Origin: Oscillospiraceae bacterium
Lineage (GTDB): Bacteria; Bacillota; Clostridia; Oscillospirales; Oscillospiraceae
Direction of reading: 5' to 3'
Assembly: GCA_015068455.1 (NCBI GenBank)
Contig: SVKO01000001.1
Coordinates: forward strand, 345,170-409,169
Length of the DNA stretch: 64,000 bases
How positions within the stretch are numbered: the stretch's first letter is position 1; the number at the start of each line of letters is the position of its first letter. Below the pieces are notes generated by a model. It did no database searches. It saw only the letters and a program-made list of their open reading frames with translations, and was not told the origin of the DNA. Of this stretch, positions 1 through 8,601 are shown in pieces. The position numbers and the translations under genes were made by a program.

Positions 1-182
1 TCGCGCTTCGGCGCCTGGACGGGCGTCTCGCGGACGGGCTTCTGCTCTATCTCGCGCTTCGGCGCCTGGACGGGCGTCTCGCGGACGGGCTTCTGCTCTA
101 TCTCGCGCTTCGGCGCCTGGACGGGCGTTTCGCGGACGGGCTTCTGCTCTATCTCGCGCTTCGGCGTCTCGACGGGCGTCTG
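1..182 (-). repeat. 51-bp tandem repeats coding a 17-residue tail repeat
   Basis: A 51-bp unit occurs at 1-51, 52-102 and 103-153, with a diverged fourth unit from 154. It continues past the window edge. Being a multiple of three, it keeps the frame of the BY-kinase gene and encodes a charged unit, PKREIEQKPVRETPVQA, about three times. The copies are nearly identical, so copy number probably varies between strains. Confidence 0.95.
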
Positions 183-1802
183 CGTTTTTCTCCGCGCCGC
201 TTTTTCGGCGGATTTTTCGCCCTTGCGGACGCTCTCCGTTTTCTTCTGCGCCGTGCTGGCCGAATCGCCGCCGTAGTTTTCATAGCCGCCGTAGCTGCTG
301 TAGCTGTTGTAGCTGCCGTAATGGCTGTAGTTGCCGTAGCTGCCGCGGTCGGCCCGATAACCGCTGGCGCCGTAGCTGGTGCCGTAGTAGCGGCTGCCGT
401 AGCCGTAGCCGTAGCTGTAGCGGTATCCGTACCCGTGGCCGCCGGTCTTGGCGGAGACGCCGTTGAGTACGTAGCCGAGGATCTTCGTGCGGCAGTCCGC
501 CACAGCCTGCAGCCCCTCCGCGATGCGGTTGCCGGCCGTCGCGCCGGAACGCACCACATAGATGGCCGCGTCGGCATGGTGGGCAAAGACGGCGGCGTCC
601 GTCAGCAGCCCGATGGGCGGGGTATCGATCAGGACAATATCCGCGGCCTCGTCCAGCCGGTCCAGCAGCGCGCCGAGTTTTCCCCGCCGCAGAATGGCGA
701 CGGGCCGTTCCACTCTGCCGCCGCACAGCAGCTGCACATTGGTGTCCGGCACCGGCGTCAGGCAGGAGATCACGTCCAGCTCCGGGTTCTGCAAAAGCTC
801 GCTCAGGCCGCGGGGCTCGTCCGTAATGCCGAAAAATTCGCGCAGCTCCTGGGTGCGCAGGTCCGCGTCGATCAGCACCACGCGCAGACCGGCGCGGCTC
901 AGGCTCAGGGCCAGATTGGCCGCAATGGTGGACTTGCCTTCGCCGGGCACCGTGCTGGTGACGACGAGCCGGCGGAAGCCCTCCTCCCGGCATTGGCGCA
1001 TCACGCGCGCGCCCAAAACGCGGATGGACTCCACATAGGCCGGCGGCAGGTGATCGTTGCGCAGGCTCAACTGATTGGAGCCCCGGGCGCGCCGCTTGAG
1101 CACGGTCTGGGGCACGTGGACGATGCACGGGACATTCGTAAACCGCTGCATGTCGGCGGTGGAGCTCACGACGGTCTGGAGCTGAGCCAGCAGGCAGAGG
1201 ATCGCCAGTACGATCAGGCCGGCGATCAGGCCGCCGATGGCCGCAGGCCGCACGAGGTTGCGCGGATTGGTCGGCGCCGTGGGCATGACCGGCGGCTCAA
1301 TGATCTCAATGCTCGCCGCGCCGATGAAGGAAAAGGCCATGTCCGGATAGCATTTGATGACGGCGTTGAGGATATTGTACGCATCGGCAGCGCTCGAACT
1401 GCGCACGCTCAGGGTAAAAAGATTGGATTCCGCGATGACCCGCGGCGTGATCGTTCCGTTGATCTTGCCGGTGCCGAGCTCGCGCAGGAGCCGGTCATGC
1501 ATGGCGTCGGACTGGATGATGGTGGCGAAGGTGTTGACGATCTGTTTGGTATAGTTGGCGTTGGTCTTGTCGCCGGCGCCGATCACGTCCGTTACCGTGT
1601 TATTGTCCGCACGGACCGACAGGACTGCCCGGGCTTCATATTGTTCGGCATAGGTCCTGTGCGCATAGAAGGCGGACAGCAGGCCGACCAGGAGCGCGGC
1701 AGCCAGCACCAGCCAGTAGGTGCGGCGCAGAAACCGAAGGGCATTGAAGACAAAGCGGGCCCAGTCGAACCGCTCTTCCTGTGTGCGCTTTTCATCCTGC
1801 AT
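1..1802 (-). CDS. Capsule/EPS tyrosine kinase (Wzz + BY-kinase), 3' end outside window
   Basis: Bacterial tyrosine kinase fused to a Wzz-type chain-length domain, expected to control export or polymerisation of capsule or exopolysaccharide. About 600 codons are visible. A transmembrane segment lies near residues 30-50, with a Wzz-like extracellular part and a second transmembrane segment near 200-220. The cytoplasmic kinase follows: Walker A STVPGEGKST (Lys290), Walker A' VVLIDADLR and Walker B IVLIDTPP. The C-terminus is a tyrosine/glycine-rich stretch of the kind that is autophosphorylated, then a lysine/glutamate-rich region ending in 17-residue repeats that run off the window. The ATG at 1802 overlaps the upstream paralogue by 11 bp, so the two are translationally coupled. 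The charged tail is much longer than in CpsD or EpsB. Confidence 0.9.
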   Translation of the reverse strand, partial: MQDEKRTQEERFDWARFVFNALRFLRRTYWLVLAAALLVGLLSAFYAHRTYAEQYEARAVLSVRADNNTVTDVIGAGDKTNANYTKQIVNTFATIIQSDAMHDRLLRELGTGKINGTITPRVIAESNLFTLSVRSSSAADAYNILNAVIKCYPDMAFSFIGAASIEIIEPPVMPTAPTNPRNLVRPAAIGGLIAGLIVLAILCLLAQLQTVVSSTADMQRFTNVPCIVHVPQTVLKRRARGSNQLSLRNDHLPPAYVESIRVLGARVMRQCREEGFRRLVVTSTVPGEGKSTIAANLALSLSRAGLRVVLIDADLRTQELREFFGITDEPRGLSELLQNPELDVISCLTPVPDTNVQLLCGGRVERPVAILRRGKLGALLDRLDEAADIVLIDTPPIGLLTDAAVFAHHADAAIYVVRSGATAGNRIAEGLQAVADCRTKILGYVLNGVSAKTGGHGYGYRYSYGYGYGSRYYGTSYGASGYRADRGSYGNYSHYGSYNSYSSYGGYENYGGDSASTAQKKTESVRKGEKSAEKAARRKTQTPVETPKREIEQKPVRETPVQAPKREIEQKPVRETPVQAPKREIEQKPVRETPVQAPKR

Positions 1803-3267
1803 GGTTTGCCTCCTGACCGGACCCGGAATGCTTTCCGTACTTCCCGTACTTGCCGTACTTTCCGTATTTTCCATACTTGCCGTACTTCCCATAGGCGCCG
1901 TAGCCATAGCCGTAGCCGTAACCCTCCTGCAGCGGCAGCCAGGTGCGCGCATCGTTGAGCACCACGCCGAGGAATTCGGCATTGGTATCACGCAGGGTAT
2001 CGATGGTATCGTTGATGGCCGGGGCAACGCTGACGCCCTGCCGCACCACCATGAGCGACGCGCTCGACAGCTGGGCAAGCTGCTCGGCGTCGGCGAACAG
2101 GCTCAGCGGCGGCGTATCGATGAGGATATAGGGGAATTCCTGCTCCAGCGCATGCAGCATCTGTGCAAAGGACGGCTCCCCAAACAGGTCCGCCAGATTC
2201 CTCTGGGTCTTCGGGGAATAGACGACGTAGAGCTCCGCGTCTTCCTGCTTGGCCACACGCAATTCGTTTCTCCCGATCCGGAAGGAGCGCAGATCGGTCC
2301 ATTTGCCCCGGGCCGCTGCGGTTCGGGGCGAATCGGGCATGAAGCGCGAGGGCTTGCGGAAGTCCGCGTCGAAGATCAGGACCCGGTCCGTGCGCTGGAG
2401 CATGGCATAGGCCAGGTTGTCGGTGAGCATCGTTTTGCCTTCGTGCTCACAAAGCGAGCAGATGGAAAACACGCCGCGGCCGTGCTCGGAGCGCTTCTGC
2501 TCCAGCAGGGTGCAGAGCTTCTGAATGGATTCGGCAAAGGCAAAGCTGACCGTCGGCTCCGAGATCAGCAGCGCACGCCGCCTCCGCTGGACCTTCTCAT
2601 GGCCGATGGTGGTGATCAGGCGGGCGTCCAGCAGATCCCGGGCGCCGTTTTCATTCTGGATGACCTCCTGCGCAAGGTAGGAGAAGATCAGCCACCCCGC
2701 CATCAGCAGCGCAGCCAGGAGGGCCGCGATCGCCATGGCCGTGGTCCTGGAAACCCGGGTGCCCGGGACGCTGTAGATCGTCGGCGTGTTGAATTTCTGG
2801 ACGAGCATGTTCTTGCTGACATAGTTCGTCAGCGTATCATAGCTGTTGCAGACGCTCTGGATCAGCGCATAGGCCTGTTTGGACGTGGGCGCGGTCAGGC
2901 TGACGTCGATCAGATTGGTATCCTTCTGCACCTTGACAGACAGCTTTCCGTCATAACCGGGATACCCGGCGCTCTGGGCCACGCGGCGGCGGACCAGGTC
3001 GGTATTGAGCAGCTCGGAGAAGGTCTTTGCCGTGTTTGCGGCGGCGTTGTTGCTCTGAATGACGGAAGAGCTCGCCACGCGGGAATTGACCACCAGCGTC
3101 ACCTTGGCGCCGACGGCGTTGGGATAGAACAGCGTCAGCACCGTGCCGGTGATCATTGCGCCGCACAGCGCGGCCAGAATGATCATCCACAGGTCCCGCA
3201 GGCAGACACGGATCAGATACATCGGCTCGATATGGCTCAGCTTCAGGGCGCGGAACGATTCGATCAT
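1792..3267 (-). CDS. Second Wzz/BY-kinase-like protein with YGK-repeat tail
   Basis: A paralogue of the following kinase, 491 residues, with the same plan: transmembrane segment near residue 25-45, Wzz-like region, transmembrane segment near 170-190, then a P-loop kinase domain. The P-loop is altered: where BY-kinases have PGEGKS this protein has EHEGKT (Lys278). LIFDADFRKP and LIDTPPLS keep the Walker A' and B motifs, so ATP binding is plausible but activity is uncertain. The tail carries GYGYGYGYGA followed by seven consecutive YGK units (1831-1893), a dense array of possible phosphorylation sites. Its start overlaps the Ig-like gene by 4 bp. It may be a dedicated substrate or modulator of its neighbour. 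Confidence 0.88.
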   Translation of the reverse strand: MIESFRALKLSHIEPMYLIRVCLRDLWMIILAALCGAMITGTVLTLFYPNAVGAKVTLVVNSRVASSSVIQSNNAAANTAKTFSELLNTDLVRRRVAQSAGYPGYDGKLSVKVQKDTNLIDVSLTAPTSKQAYALIQSVCNSYDTLTNYVSKNMLVQKFNTPTIYSVPGTRVSRTTAMAIAALLAALLMAGWLIFSYLAQEVIQNENGARDLLDARLITTIGHEKVQRRRRALLISEPTVSFAFAESIQKLCTLLEQKRSEHGRGVFSICSLCEHEGKTMLTDNLAYAMLQRTDRVLIFDADFRKPSRFMPDSPRTAAARGKWTDLRSFRIGRNELRVAKQEDAELYVVYSPKTQRNLADLFGEPSFAQMLHALEQEFPYILIDTPPLSLFADAEQLAQLSSASLMVVRQGVSVAPAINDTIDTLRDTNAEFLGVVLNDARTWLPLQEGYGYGYGYGAYGKYGKYGKYGKYGKYGKYGKHSGSGQEANHAG

Positions 3268-4109
3268 GACTGTCCCTCCATCTTCTCTTCCACGACCACA
3301 GTAAGGATGGCCTGGCCGGTCAGGCCGTCGCTGTTGGTGGCTGAATAAACGACCTCGTAGGTGCCCGGGGTGTCGGTGTCCACCTCGCCGGAAACCTCCA
3401 AATGGTCATAGTAATTGCGCGCGCGGGAGTCTGCGCTGTCGTAATACGACTGGAAATAGGCCTTGGGGTCGAATTCCTCTCCCCGCGTGAGATAGGTAAG
3501 GTACGATTTCAGCTCGACGACGGGCGCCGCGGGGTCGTCCTCGCGCACGATGACGGGGACCGTGACCGTGGAGACGTCGCCCAGCTTGTTCATCACCCAG
3601 ATGGTGAGGTGGTAAACGCCGGCCGCACGGTTGCTGAGATCCTGGGAAGAAATGCGGATCCGGTCGGTGATGTTGCCCTCCAGGCAGTCGCGGGCAATCA
3701 CCCGGCCGCGCAGGGCGATGGTATCGCCGACGTTGTAGGTCAGCGGCTGAAGGACGAAGACCCGGGGGGCCTCATAGTCGGAATATACCACGGTCCGCGA
3801 CGCGGTGGCGGCATTTTCCGCCGCATCGAAAACGATGTACCGCACCCGGGCGGCGTTCGGCCCGGTGAGCTGGCTCACGCCGTCGACCAGGACGGCGCCC
3901 GTGATGTCGCCGTCGCGGTTATCCGTCGCGGTGACGCCGCGCAGCAGGGCCTCGTCGCCGTCGGCGGCGCTGACGGTGATGACGTCGGCGTCCATCCGGA
4001 TCTCGGGCGGGACCACATCCTTGTAAAACTGGGTATAATAGATCGCCAGGGCAAACGCCAAAACAGACAGCGCCGTGGCAATGCACAAAATGGTTTTCAG
4101 CGTTCTCAT
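3264..4109 (-). CDS. Membrane-anchored protein with bacterial Ig-like (DUF5011-type) repeats
   Basis: 281 residues. An N-terminal hydrophobic segment (about 5-25) serves as signal anchor; the rest should lie outside the cell. The remainder reads as two to three Ig-like modules, seen in repeated patterns such as VTATDNRDGDIT, GVYHLTIWVMN and PGTYEVVYSATNSDG, which are typical of DUF5011/HYR-like surface domains. No catalytic motif is seen. It sits between the CpsB phosphatase and two BY-kinases with 4-bp overlap downstream, so it is probably an extracytoplasmic part of the polysaccharide assembly or sensing machinery. That role is inferred from context only. Confidence 0.75.
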   Translation of the reverse strand: MRTLKTILCIATALSVLAFALAIYYTQFYKDVVPPEIRMDADVITVSAADGDEALLRGVTATDNRDGDITGAVLVDGVSQLTGPNAARVRYIVFDAAENAATASRTVVYSDYEAPRVFVLQPLTYNVGDTIALRGRVIARDCLEGNITDRIRISSQDLSNRAAGVYHLTIWVMNKLGDVSTVTVPVIVREDDPAAPVVELKSYLTYLTRGEEFDPKAYFQSYYDSADSRARNYYDHLEVSGEVDTDTPGTYEVVYSATNSDGLTGQAILTVVVEEKMEGQS

Positions 4110-4129
4110 GGTACCTCCAGAAGCTCCGG

Positions 4130-4867
4130 TCAGCCCGTGACCCGGGCGATCGGTTGATCCGCCAGCATAAGCCGGGGATTGATTCGGAACAGCAGTTCCG
4201 CATATTCCTCAGAGCAGTTTTGCGCGGCCCACAGGTAGCCCTCGGACAAATCCGGCGTGCGGATATCCGGGCTGTGGGCGTCGCTGGCCACCAGATCGGC
4301 CAGCTGCCGCCGGGCGATCCACACGGCGCAGTCGCGCACCTCGCCGCCGAAGCCGCCGGTGAGGCTGCCGCGATTGAGCTGGATCAGCCAGCCCCGGTCC
4401 GCCCAGCCGCGAACCAGCTCCGGCGTCCACTGCACGCAGAAATACCGCTCCGGATGGGCAATGACGGGCACAAGCTCCGCCTCTTCCACGGCGGCGGCGG
4501 CGTCGGCAATGGCCGCCGACCGGATGTCAAAGGGAAATTCGATCAGCAGATAGCGCGTACCCGCCAGCGTCAGGAATTCTCCCTGCCGCAAAAGCGGAAA
4601 CGGAGAGGTGACGCACAGAAGCTCCATGCCGGAAAACAGGCGCAGCGGGATCTCCTCGCGCGCCAGAAGCTCGTTGGCGCGGTCGGTGGCGTTTAAGATC
4701 CGTCGGAGCCGGTCGGGCAGAAACGGATCGTCCGTGCTGCAATGGGGCGTGCAGACGATGCCGCGGGTGCCGCTGTCCGCCGCGATGCGCGCCATGCGCA
4801 TCGTATCGAGGTCAGACTGCGCTCCGTCGTCGAGTCCCGGAAGGATATGACAGTGCAGATCCAGCAT
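4130..4867 (-). CDS. cpsB: CpsB/YwqE-type protein-tyrosine phosphatase (PHP fold)
   Basis: 245-residue metal-dependent phosphatase of the PHP family that removes phosphate from BY-kinases, completing the kinase/phosphatase cycle of capsule control. Metal-ligand motifs are visible in order: DLHCHILPGLDDGA at the N-terminus, CTPHC, AHPERY and ASDAHSP. The ATG at 4867 is chosen over an upstream in-frame ATG because GGGGAGGAGG lies just before it and the protein then begins at the conserved MLDLHCH. It is the first gene of the operon and has a good promoter directly upstream. Confidence 0.92.
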   Translation of the reverse strand: MLDLHCHILPGLDDGAQSDLDTMRMARIAADSGTRGIVCTPHCSTDDPFLPDRLRRILNATDRANELLAREEIPLRLFSGMELLCVTSPFPLLRQGEFLTLAGTRYLLIEFPFDIRSAAIADAAAAVEEAELVPVIAHPERYFCVQWTPELVRGWADRGWLIQLNRGSLTGGFGGEVRDCAVWIARRQLADLVASDAHSPDIRTPDLSEGYLWAAQNCSEEYAELLFRINPRLMLADQPIARVTG

Positions 4868-4906
4868 CCGGACGCCTCCTCCCCATTTTAATGCATAGTT
4901 CAAATT

Positions 4907-4935
4907 AGTATACCATAGTTTGTGCTTCAATGCAA
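4907..4935 (-). promoter_or_regulatory. Sigma-A promoter of the cpsB operon
   Basis: On the minus strand TTGCAT (4930-4935) and TATACT (4907-4912) are separated by 17 bp. The expected start near 4900 gives a leader of about 33 nt ahead of cpsB. Confidence 0.7.
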
Positions 4936-5044
4936 TGAAAGGATGCGTTTTTTTGCGCTTTTTCGTCCGGCGTGCCTTTTCCCGGGAAATGCTCCGGCAA
5001 AAACGTCACAGCCGCCGCAGCGGGGCGGTGTTATTAACAAAAAG

Positions 5045-5075
5045 TTCAAGAAACAGAGAAAAAAATGTATATAAT
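5045..5075 (+). promoter_or_regulatory. Possible promoter of the two-component operon
   Basis: A perfect TATAAT lies at 5070-5075, 37 bp before the response-regulator start. The only -35 candidate, TTCAAG at 5045-5050, is weak and 19 bp away, so activation by a regulator is possible. Confidence 0.4.
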
Positions 5076-5111
5076 GTAAGTACCTATGAAACCATGATGG
5101 GAGGAGTCTGC

Positions 5112-5795
5112 ATGTCCAAATCCGTTCTGATCATCGAGGACGACCACAACATCGCCGATCTTCTGCGGCTGTACCTGGAAAAAGAGGGCTACGAGGTGGC
5201 CATCGCGCCGGACGGCGGCAAGGGCGTAGAGCTGTTCCGCCAGATGCATCCGAGTCTGGTCCTGCTGGATCTGATGCTGCCGGTGCTCAACGGCTGGGGC
5301 GTCTGCCGTACCATCCGGGCCGAATCCGACACCCCCATCATCATGCTCACCGCCAAGGGCGAGACCACCGACAAGGTCACCGGTCTCAAGCTGGGCGCCG
5401 ACGACTACATCACCAAGCCCTTTGAGATGAAGGAGGTCCTGGCGCGCATCGAGGCGGTGCTGCGCCGCAGCGGCGTGGAGCCGGAAAAGACCGCCAAACG
5501 GCTGGAATTCGACCGGCTCATCATCGATATGGACGCCTTCGAGCTGATCGTGGACGGGAAAAAAATCGACACGCCGCCCAAGGAAATGGAGCTTTTGTAC
5601 TATCTGGCCTCCTCTCCCAACCGGGTCTACACCCGCAACCAGCTCCTCGACGAGGTCTGGGGCTTCGAATATCTGGGCGACAGCCGCACCGTGGACGTGC
5701 ATATCAAGCGTCTGCGCGAAAAGCTCGAGGGCGTGTCCGACCAGTGGACCCTCAAGACCGTCTGGGGCGTGGGCTATAAATTCGAGGTCGTGTAA
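5112..5795 (+). CDS. OmpR/PhoB-family response regulator
   Basis: 227 residues. The receiver domain carries the phospho-acceptor Asp53 in LVLLDLMLP, acidic residues EDD near the N-terminus and the conserved lysine in DYITKPFE. A winged-helix DNA-binding domain follows, with TVDVHIKRLREKL typical of OmpR/PhoB recognition helices. The ATG at 5112 follows GGGAGGAG; longer in-frame starts lack a ribosome site. The kinase gene starts 3 bp downstream. The regulon is unknown, but the divergent capsule operon and the linked HtrA-like gene suggest cell-envelope control. Confidence 0.93.
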   Translation: MSKSVLIIEDDHNIADLLRLYLEKEGYEVAIAPDGGKGVELFRQMHPSLVLLDLMLPVLNGWGVCRTIRAESDTPIIMLTAKGETTDKVTGLKLGADDYITKPFEMKEVLARIEAVLRRSGVEPEKTAKRLEFDRLIIDMDAFELIVDGKKIDTPPKEMELLYYLASSPNRVYTRNQLLDEVWGFEYLGDSRTVDVHIKRLREKLEGVSDQWTLKTVWGVGYKFEVV

Positions 5796-5798
5796 GGC

Positions 5799-7223
5799 AT
5801 GAAAACCATGTTCAGCCGTCAGTTCGCGCTGACGGCAAGCCTGATCATTCTGAGCGTCGTGCTGATGGGCCTGGCTTTCCGGGTGTTCATCGGCCGCTAT
5901 GCCGCCGACATGGCCCAGAAGACCCTGGATCACAATGCCGACGTCATCTCCGAGCTGGCCGCCGCCTACGACTCGACCGACGCGCTCAATGCCAGCTGGG
6001 ACGTGCGCATCAACCTCTCCTTCGCCTCCACCGTGGCCGATACCAACGCCGTCATCTGCGACGGCAGCGGCACCGTGATCGTCTGCTCCTGCAGCACGCT
6101 GTCCTGCGAGCATCTGGGCAAGCAGCTCGACAGCGCCTTTGTCCAGCGCGTCATCCACGAGGGCAAGATCTCCGCCACCGCGACGATTTCCGGCCTGTAT
6201 CCGGATGAGCGCTTCCTGGTGGCCGAAAACGTCGTCTCCCGGGCGTCCGGAGAAACCCTCGGCCTGGTCCTGACTTCTTCTCCCACGGCGCAGGTCCGTG
6301 AGGTCGTCTCCCGCACCACGGATTTCTTCCTCATCACGGGCCTTGTGGTGCTGCTGCTGGCGATGCTGGCCGTGTCCCTGCTGGCCCGGTCTGTCAGCCG
6401 ACCCCTGGCAGATATGGCCGTCGCCGCCCGCCGCTTCGGCCACGGCGAGCTGGATACCCGCGTCGCCACCGGCGGCGGCAACACCATCGAGATGGACGAG
6501 CTGGCCGTCGCCTTCAACAATATGGCGCAGTCCCTGGAAAAATCCGAGCGCCAGCGCCGCGAGTTCGTGGCCAACATCAGCCATGAGCTCAAGACCCCCA
6601 TGACCACCATCGCCGGCTTCATGGACGGCATGCTCGACGGCACCATCCCGCCGGAGCGCCACCCGCAGTATATGCAGGCCGTGTCCGACGAGGTGCGGCG
6701 GCTGTCGCGGCTGGTGCGCGGCATGCTGGAGACCTCCCGGCTCCAGTCCCAGGGCATCCCCGACGCCCGCAAGCGGGTGTTCGACATCTGCGAAAAGGCC
6801 GGGCAGGCGCTTTTGAGCTTCGAGCAGAAGATCAACGCCCGGGGCCTCGCGGTGCAGGTGGACATGCCCGACGAGCCCGTGGAGGTCTTCGCCGAGGCCG
6901 ATTCCGTCACCCAGGTGCTTTACAACCTCATTGACAACGCCGTGAAGTTCTCCGACGGCACCCTGGGCCTGCGGGTGGTCCGCGAGGGCATCAAGGTGCT
7001 GGTCACCGTGTCCAACACCGGCCCCACCATTCCCGAAAGCGAGCTTTCGCTGATTTTCGACCGATTCCATAAAACGGACAAAAGCCGCTCCGCCGACCGC
7101 GACGGCGTTGGCCTGGGCCTGTATATCGTGCGCACCATCATCCTCAGCCACGGCGAGGATATCACCGTCACCAGCCAGAACGGCGTGACCGCCTTTACCT
7201 TCAGCCTGTCCGTTCCCAACTGA
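5799..7223 (+). CDS. Membrane sensor histidine kinase with HAMP domain
   Basis: 474 residues. A transmembrane helix (about 10-30), an extracytoplasmic sensor of roughly 140 residues, a second helix (about 177-200), then HAMP. The dimerisation box is FVANISHELKTPM with phospho-acceptor His262, followed by the N box NLIDNAVKF, FDRFHKTD and the G box GVGLGLYIV. The sensor region contains CSCSTLSC, a cysteine cluster that might sense redox state or metal. It is paired with the preceding response regulator and followed 38 bp later by the HtrA-like gene. Confidence 0.92.
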   Translation: MKTMFSRQFALTASLIILSVVLMGLAFRVFIGRYAADMAQKTLDHNADVISELAAAYDSTDALNASWDVRINLSFASTVADTNAVICDGSGTVIVCSCSTLSCEHLGKQLDSAFVQRVIHEGKISATATISGLYPDERFLVAENVVSRASGETLGLVLTSSPTAQVREVVSRTTDFFLITGLVVLLLAMLAVSLLARSVSRPLADMAVAARRFGHGELDTRVATGGGNTIEMDELAVAFNNMAQSLEKSERQRREFVANISHELKTPMTTIAGFMDGMLDGTIPPERHPQYMQAVSDEVRRLSRLVRGMLETSRLQSQGIPDARKRVFDICEKAGQALLSFEQKINARGLAVQVDMPDEPVEVFAEADSVTQVLYNLIDNAVKFSDGTLGLRVVREGIKVLVTVSNTGPTIPESELSLIFDRFHKTDKSRSADRDGVGLGLYIVRTIILSHGEDITVTSQNGVTAFTFSLSVPN

Positions 7224-7261
7224 CCCGCCGCGGGCGGATCCTTCCATTGAGAGGCATTGCC

Positions 7262-8482
7262 ATGTACGATGTGAATTACGACGAATTTGAACCCGTCGAA
7301 CCGTCGGGCGGCACCTATTCCACCGCCCGGCCGACCAGAAAACGCCATGTGGGCTTCGCGGTCGCCGTGAGCCTGCTGGTGATGCTCCTGTGCGCCGCCA
7401 TGACTGTGATCAGTCTTTATTCCGTGCACATCGAGCGCCAGAACGGCGCCACCAGCGTCGTCTTCACCGAACGCAATCCGGATATCTCCGCCACTCCGGC
7501 GCCGCCGGAGACCCCGGCGGAACCGGACGCGCCCAAGCTGCCCGCTGCGCCCGCCGAGGAGCTCCTGCCGCAGCTCAGCGCCGCCGTGTCCCTGTCGGAC
7601 ATCTACAGCAAGGTTGCGCCCAGCGTGGTAAGCGTCATCTGCACCACCCCCGAGCAGACCCTGGAGCGCTGCGGCGTCATCCTGTCCAACGAGGGATATA
7701 TCATCACCAACTGCTATGTGGTCCGGAACCCCGGCGCCATCACCGTCCTGATGTACGACGGCTCGGAGCACATCGCCTCGGTGGTGGGCGGAGATCCTCT
7801 GTCGGATCTGGCGGTGGTGAAGATCGACGCCGGCGACTTTGTCCCCGCGGAATTCGGCGATTCCTCCGCCCTGACCGTGGGCGAGCAGGTGCTGTCCATC
7901 GGCGACCCCCGGGGCCGGGAGCTGCGCGCCGCCATGACCAACGGCATTCTCTCCGGCGTCAGCCGCGACCTCGACATCGACGGCCGCACCATGACCATCC
8001 TGCAGACCAACGCCAATCTGCCCGCCGGCGGCTACGGCGGCCCGCTGATCAACATGCGCGGACAGGTCATCGGCATCAACGCCGAGAACCTGGGCACCTA
8101 TGCCAGCTCGGAGGGCAATCTGGGCCTGGCCGTGCCCATTGACGACGCCAAAAACATCGTCGAAGAGCTGATCGAGCACGGCTATATCCCCGGCAGGCCC
8201 TCCATCGGCCTGAGCGGCCAGAGCGTCACCGCCGCGGCCCAGGCCTACTACCGCCTGCCGGCAGGCGCATATGTGGAGGACGTGGAGCTCAACGGCCCGG
8301 CGGATCGGGCGGGAATCCAGTCCGGCGATATCATCACCGCCATCAACGATACGGCGGTATCCAGTCTTGAGGAGCTGAATCTTATCAAGAACCGCTATAA
8401 ATCCGGCGACGTCGTCACCCTCACCGTCTTCCGCGACGGCAACGTGATGAACGTCTCCCTGGTGCTCGGCGAAATCCGATAA
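7262..8482 (+). CDS. HtrA/DegP-like membrane protein, catalytic triad lost (pseudoprotease)
   Basis: 406 residues: short cytoplasmic segment, transmembrane helix near 35-60, proline/alanine-rich linker, trypsin-like domain (about 110-300) and a C-terminal PDZ domain (about 310-400). The fold markers of HtrA are clear (GVILSNEGYIITN, SDLAVVKID, GYGGPLIN). The His of TNxHVV is Tyr152 and the Ser of GNSGGP is Tyr258; only Asp182 remains. Proteolysis by the usual mechanism is therefore not expected. PDZ and substrate-binding surfaces may allow it to act as a sensor or chaperone for the kinase encoded just upstream. The ATG at 7262 is preferred; a TTG at 7247 is an alternative. Confidence 0.88.
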   Translation: MYDVNYDEFEPVEPSGGTYSTARPTRKRHVGFAVAVSLLVMLLCAAMTVISLYSVHIERQNGATSVVFTERNPDISATPAPPETPAEPDAPKLPAAPAEELLPQLSAAVSLSDIYSKVAPSVVSVICTTPEQTLERCGVILSNEGYIITNCYVVRNPGAITVLMYDGSEHIASVVGGDPLSDLAVVKIDAGDFVPAEFGDSSALTVGEQVLSIGDPRGRELRAAMTNGILSGVSRDLDIDGRTMTILQTNANLPAGGYGGPLINMRGQVIGINAENLGTYASSEGNLGLAVPIDDAKNIVEELIEHGYIPGRPSIGLSGQSVTAAAQAYYRLPAGAYVEDVELNGPADRAGIQSGDIITAINDTAVSSLEELNLIKNRYKSGDVVTLTVFRDGNVMNVSLVLGEIR

Positions 8483-8491
8483 CGATCAGAT

Positions 8492-8533
8492 AACCGCGCC
8501 CCGGCAGCGAAGCTTCGCTGCCGGGGCGCGGTT
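8492..8533 (+). terminator. Rho-independent terminator after the HtrA-like gene
   Basis: A perfect 42-nt palindrome centred on AAGCTT, with GC-rich arms, ending in TTTT. It starts 10 bp after the stop codon. The weak T run suggests either strong hairpin termination or a bidirectional element. Confidence 0.75.
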
Positions 8534-8601
8534 TTGCACATGTCGTGGGGTCTTTTCCCCCCGCCGGACGCATAAGATGGAAGCGGGAGCGTGATGCGCA
8601 A

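Noticed and set aside
1-182. CRISPR array
   Set aside because: The units are contiguous 51-bp coding repeats with no spacers and keep the reading frame of the kinase tail.
321-1958. Plus-strand open frame of 545 codons across the BY-kinase gene
   Set aside because: The minus-strand reading has P-loop and Wzz features; the plus-strand frame has no recognisable domain.
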